DNA of 8,866 nucleotides from an uncultured Verrucomicrobiota bacterium. Its GTDB lineage: Bacteria > Verrucomicrobiota > Verrucomicrobiia > Limisphaerales > UBA9464. How positions within the stretch are numbered: the first letter of the stretch is position 1; every line of letters starts with the position of its first letter. Below the pieces are notes generated by a model, which did no database searches, was not told the origin of the DNA, and was given only the letters and a program-made list of their open reading frames with translations. Made by a program: the position numbers and the translations under genes. The stretch is taken from contig CAIYFP010000160.1 in the NCBI GenBank assembly GCA_903925515.1, positions 1-8,866 of the forward strand. The letters run 5' to 3'. This document shows, one piece after another, positions 6,073-8,866 of the stretch.

Positions 6073-7511
6073 GGGGTTCCTCCGGAGGCGTCCCAGTGGA
6101 AGTTGAAGGAGAACTGGACGGGGGATTTGCCGCGCATTTGGTCCACGGTGACGTCACGGACCTCGGGTGCGGCGCGGAGCTTTTCGAGGGTGCGGTTGAG
6201 GGCGGCGGAGTCCTTGGCGGTGCCGGAGCAGACGATGAGGGCGCCCTCGCGGAGCTCGACGGTCTTGGCGGTGAGGGTGTCGTCGTCTGGGAAGGCGGTG
6301 GTGAGGGTTCGGAGGACGAGTAGGGAGGGGACGGAGTCATCGAACCATGGGCGGAACTTCTTGATGTTGGCCTGGAGGGACTCGACGTGGGCGACGGTCT
6401 TGGCCATGGCATTCCACTTGGAACGAAGGGTGAAGAGGCGGACCTGCTGGACGAGGAATGCGGCGGCGACGACGAGGAGGGCGGCGGCGGCGGCGATGCC
6501 GTAGTGGGCGGTGCGGCCGGAGGAGAACCGGGAGACGAGGGCTTGGATTGGGGAGATGCTGGGGGCGAGGAACTCGAAGGAGGCGGGGCGGTTGCCGAGG
6601 TGGCGGGCTGCGATGGCGAGGGCGGGTGAGGTGGGGAGGCCTTGGGTGATGCGTGGGGAGGCGGGGCGGTTTTCGGGGACGCGATCGACTTGGGCGACGG
6701 AAAGGGCAAGGCGTGGGGCGATGGAGACGAGGGCGTCGTGGAGGGAAGCGGCGACTGGGCCGTGTCCGAGGACGCGAGCGCGCGCGAGGCCTTGTCGGAT
6801 GTTCGGGGGCAGTTGGCCGAGGGTGACGCGGAGCTCGCGTTGGAGGCGGTCTGGGGCGACGGCCGGGGCACCGTTGGCCTTGACGAGGACTTCGTCGAGG
6901 GCGCGGTGGATGACGAGCCCATCGGCGGAGGCGATGGAGAGGCTGATGGAGGATTGGGAGGCGAGGAGGTCGAGCCTTGGGGATGGGTCGGATGGGGCGA
7001 GGTCGAGGAGTTCTGGCAGGGCGGGGGCGAGGGAGACGGGATGGAGGCGTGCGGCGCGGAGCGTGGCCTCGAGCCGTTCAAGGTGTTCGAGGGGGACGGC
7101 GACGAGGGTGAGGCAAGGGAGTCCGGATGCGTCGTTCCATGGGTGGCGCGCGATGGCGAGTTGGTCGGGGCCGTAGGGGAAGGAACGTTCGACCTCGAGG
7201 TCGATGAAGCCTTCGAGGTCATCGGGTGGCAGGTCGGGGAGGGGGAACGATGCGACGAAGGTCCAAGAGGCGGGGAGCGCGACGGCGCAGCGACGGGAGC
7301 GAAGGCCGGCGTGGTCGAGGGCATCGCGGAGGGAACGTCCTTGGGCGGCGGGGTCGCCGTGGAGGATGTCGGTGGGGAGAGGGAAGACGAGCGGGGTGCC
7401 TGCCTCGGCATGGCCGTTGGAGGGACGGACGAGGACGGCCTCGAAGGAGGAGCCATCGAGCGAGAGCCCGAGGAGGGGCTGGGAGCGGCGGGCCTTGAGC
7501 CGGTCAATCAT
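6069..7511 (-). CDS. gspL: GspL / PilM-PilN-like inner-membrane platform protein
   Basis: A 480-residue protein with GspL layout. A cytoplasmic actin-like/PilM-type region covers about 1-330, opening with a degenerate phosphate-1-like segment LLGLSLDGSSFEAV at 13-26. One membrane segment lies at about 337-356. A periplasmic PilN/GspL ferredoxin-like region follows, with a heptad-like stretch around 360-385 and an alpha/beta domain at about 395-475. In the family this protein recruits the assembly ATPase GspE and contacts GspM; that role is inferred. I chose the ATG at 7511 because it forms an ATGA overlap with the gspK stop and the fold begins there. Longer in-frame starts up to 7649 would add 46 Pro/Arg/Ala-rich residues lying entirely inside gspK. 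No clear Shine-Dalgarno is seen, so coupling to gspK is likely. The stop overlaps the next start by 4 nt. Confidence 0.5.
   Translation of the reverse strand: MIDRLKARRSQPLLGLSLDGSSFEAVLVRPSNGHAEAGTPLVFPLPTDILHGDPAAQGRSLRDALDHAGLRSRRCAVALPASWTFVASFPLPDLPPDDLEGFIDLEVERSFPYGPDQLAIARHPWNDASGLPCLTLVAVPLEHLERLEATLRAARLHPVSLAPALPELLDLAPSDPSPRLDLLASQSSISLSIASADGLVIHRALDEVLVKANGAPAVAPDRLQRELRVTLGQLPPNIRQGLARARVLGHGPVAASLHDALVSIAPRLALSVAQVDRVPENRPASPRITQGLPTSPALAIAARHLGNRPASFEFLAPSISPIQALVSRFSSGRTAHYGIAAAAALLVVAAAFLVQQVRLFTLRSKWNAMAKTVAHVESLQANIKKFRPWFDDSVPSLLVLRTLTTAFPDDDTLTAKTVELREGALIVCSGTAKDSAALNRTLEKLRAAPEVRDVTVDQMRGKSPVQFSFNFHWDASGGTP
6078..6083 (-). promoter_or_regulatory. Shine-Dalgarno of gspM
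   Basis: On the minus strand the sequence GGAGGA sits 5 nt before the ATG at 6072, inside the last codons of gspL. It supports this start for gspM and is the only near-perfect Shine-Dalgarno I see among the seven genes. Confidence 0.5.
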
Positions 7512-8866
7512 CGTGTGTTTTGCGTCAACTGCCGTTGCTGCTGTTGTTGTTGCCATGCCTGCGCCCCGAGAGCCCACCCGAGGTGGGACAGGTCGGTTCG
7601 CTGGACGATCCGCAAGCCTCCCTCGGAGGAATCGAGGATGAACCGGCACCGGCGGTAGCCTTTTCCGAGGTGACCGACGGCACCGATGTCAGCGCAATAG
7701 ACCGAGGACCTGCCGGTAAGGTAACGGCCGGCTTGCTGGGAACGTTGGGGGCCAAGGATTTCGGCGGCCCATGCGACGGTGTTGCGACGGTTGGGGTTGG
7801 ATTGGCGGTAGGAAACGAGCTGGGGTGCCATGTCGGTGCCGATGCCGGGGATGCAGACGAGGACGGCCTCCGGGGCGGTGTTGACATTGACGAGGCCCTC
7901 CTGGGGTGTCTGGCCATCGCCGGCGGTGATGTCGCCCTCGATTTGGGAGAACTCGTCCACGGACATGCCGGACAGGACGAAGAAGTTGAGGAGGCCTTGG
8001 GGCGACTGGTTGCCGAGTCGTCCGAGGATTTGGTTGGCGCGAGGGTTGCCGAACCTTTCCTGGAGGAGTGGGGCGAGTTGTTGGCGGCCTTGCGGCGACA
8101 GGGGGATTCGGGCGGTGCCGTTGGTGGTGAGCAGGGATTCGCGGGAATGGACGGTGACAAACTCCCAAAGGCCGGGGTCGAGGCGGCCGTCGCGGTTGTC
8201 GAGGGGCGGGGTGGAGTCGTAGTCGTCCTCGTTGGGGTCGAGGATGCCGTTTCGGTTGGCGTCCTCGCCGGCGAGGAGGTCGAGGGTCATGCCATAGACG
8301 AGGCGGAGTTCCTCGATGGACTCGAAGGGGGCGTTCTTGCAGCGGTAGGGCGGGGTGAGGCGCTGGTAGGTTTCCTCCTCGGCGCCGTCTGGGGAGGGCT
8401 CGTCGTTTTCGTCGCGCCAGTCGATGATGGCGGCGGCGAGTTGGGGGGTCATGCGGGGAAGGAGCTCGAGCATTTCCTGGGTGGCGGTGTTGAGGTTGAG
8501 CTTGGAGGCCTCGTCCACGAGGCCGAAGGTGGGCTGGAGGTTGCGTCCGAGGGTGGAGCTGAGGCGGTCAAAGTCGCGTCCGATGAACCAGAAGGAGGCG
8601 TCGCCGACGCGGACGTCTTGGGCACGGAAAGGGAAGCGTGGGGCGACGTTGAACTGGGGGAGGAGGCCTGGGGTGTCGAGGTTGGTGATGACGAAGGCGG
8701 CGTAGCGTGCGGCGCCCTGGATGGCCTGGTCGGCCTCGAGGGCGGCGGCGCGGTGGTCGGCGGCGCGGAGGTTGAGGGAGGAAGACTGGCCGAAGTAGAG
8801 GCCGAGGGCGACGAGGCCGAGGGCGACCCAGAGGACGATGACGAGGGTGGAGGCGTGTTGATGGCG
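7508..8866 (-). CDS. gspK: GspK-type minor pseudopilin, 5' end cut by window edge
   Basis: Type II secretion minor pseudopilin K, which caps the pseudopilus tip in the periplasm. The frame is open to the right edge; 452 residues are visible and the start lies just outside. Visible residues 1-7 are polar (RHQHAST), then about residues 8-26 form the pseudopilin hydrophobic helix. The probable prepilin-peptidase site is Ala5/Ser6, giving Ile rather than Glu at mature position 5; absence of Glu5 is a known trait of GspK. Next come the family motifs: LVDEASKLNLNTA near 116-129, DWRDENDEPSPDGAEEE near 149-165, PPYRCKNAPFESIEEL near 172-187, and a second helix-hairpin-helix-like segment, LVNVNTAPEAVL plus IPGIG, near 325-343. 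An EF-hand-like loop lies at 202-213. The C-terminus has a six-Gln run. An internal GTG at 8518 is not the start, because GspK sequence continues upstream of it. The stop overlaps the gspL start by 4 nt (ATGA). Confidence 0.5.
   Translation of the reverse strand, partial: RHQHASTLVIVLWVALGLVALGLYFGQSSSLNLRAADHRAAALEADQAIQGAARYAAFVITNLDTPGLLPQFNVAPRFPFRAQDVRVGDASFWFIGRDFDRLSSTLGRNLQPTFGLVDEASKLNLNTATQEMLELLPRMTPQLAAAIIDWRDENDEPSPDGAEEETYQRLTPPYRCKNAPFESIEELRLVYGMTLDLLAGEDANRNGILDPNEDDYDSTPPLDNRDGRLDPGLWEFVTVHSRESLLTTNGTARIPLSPQGRQQLAPLLQERFGNPRANQILGRLGNQSPQGLLNFFVLSGMSVDEFSQIEGDITAGDGQTPQEGLVNVNTAPEAVLVCIPGIGTDMAPQLVSYRQSNPNRRNTVAWAAEILGPQRSQQAGRYLTGRSSVYCADIGAVGHLGKGYRRCRFILDSSEGGLRIVQRTDLSHLGWALGAQAWQQQQQQRQLTQNTR

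Noticed and set aside
7512..7649. Longer start for GspL
   Set aside because: It would add 46 low-complexity residues wholly inside gspK. The ATG at 7511 gives the same ATGA overlap as the three other junctions.

Overview
The window is GC-rich bacterial DNA with one co-directional block of genes, all read from the minus strand (right to left). The block is the distal part of a type II secretion / type IV pilus-like operon. In transcription order it holds a GspK minor pseudopilin (5' end cut by the right edge), a GspL (PilM+PilN-like) protein, a GspM/PilO-like protein, a GspC/PilP-like inner-membrane or periplasmic protein, a secretin N-domain protein, a secretin channel protein, and an exported SGNH/GDSL hydrolase. 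The left ~514 bases carry no convincing gene.

Organism: the gene order K-L-M-C-D combines gspKLM with the pilMNOPQ order. The SGNH hydrolase carries a C-terminal beta-rich domain of a kind I associate with Planctomycetes/Verrucomicrobia, and there is an ACGAAA-type degenerate intergenic repeat. Together these suggest a Verrucomicrobiota/PVC-type Gram-negative. This is inference from family knowledge, not a database match. Codons end strongly in C, so the + strand is very G-rich and long meaningless mirror ORFs appear on both strands.

Layout: the first four junctions (K/L, L/M, M/C and C/D-N) are all identical 4-nt ATGA stop-start overlaps, a tightly coupled translational unit. The pattern stops between the two secretin genes, which are separated by a 65-nt C-rich, almost G-free spacer. 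A 17-nt spacer then leads into the SGNH hydrolase.

How the genes work together: GspK sits at the pseudopilus tip. GspL and GspM form the inner-membrane platform, GspC links it to the outer membrane, and the secretin forms the outer-membrane pore. The SGNH enzyme has a signal peptide and could be a substrate of the machine or simply a co-transcribed exported enzyme.

Most notable observation: the secretin (GspD) is encoded as two separately exported proteins, and the break falls inside a predicted N-domain fold. The first protein ends with the first half of a fourth repeat-type N-domain (N1 counted as the first) plus its low-complexity loop. The second begins, after its own signal peptide, with a Gly/Ser-rich stretch and the second half of an N-domain, followed by the secretin channel. 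The second half aligns without gaps over 32 residues with the corresponding half of the preceding N-domain. In-frame DNA repeats show that the loops in successive N-domains are related.

[Form note: the answer gave no confidence for any feature; the required field is filled with 0.5 throughout as a placeholder, not an assessment.]
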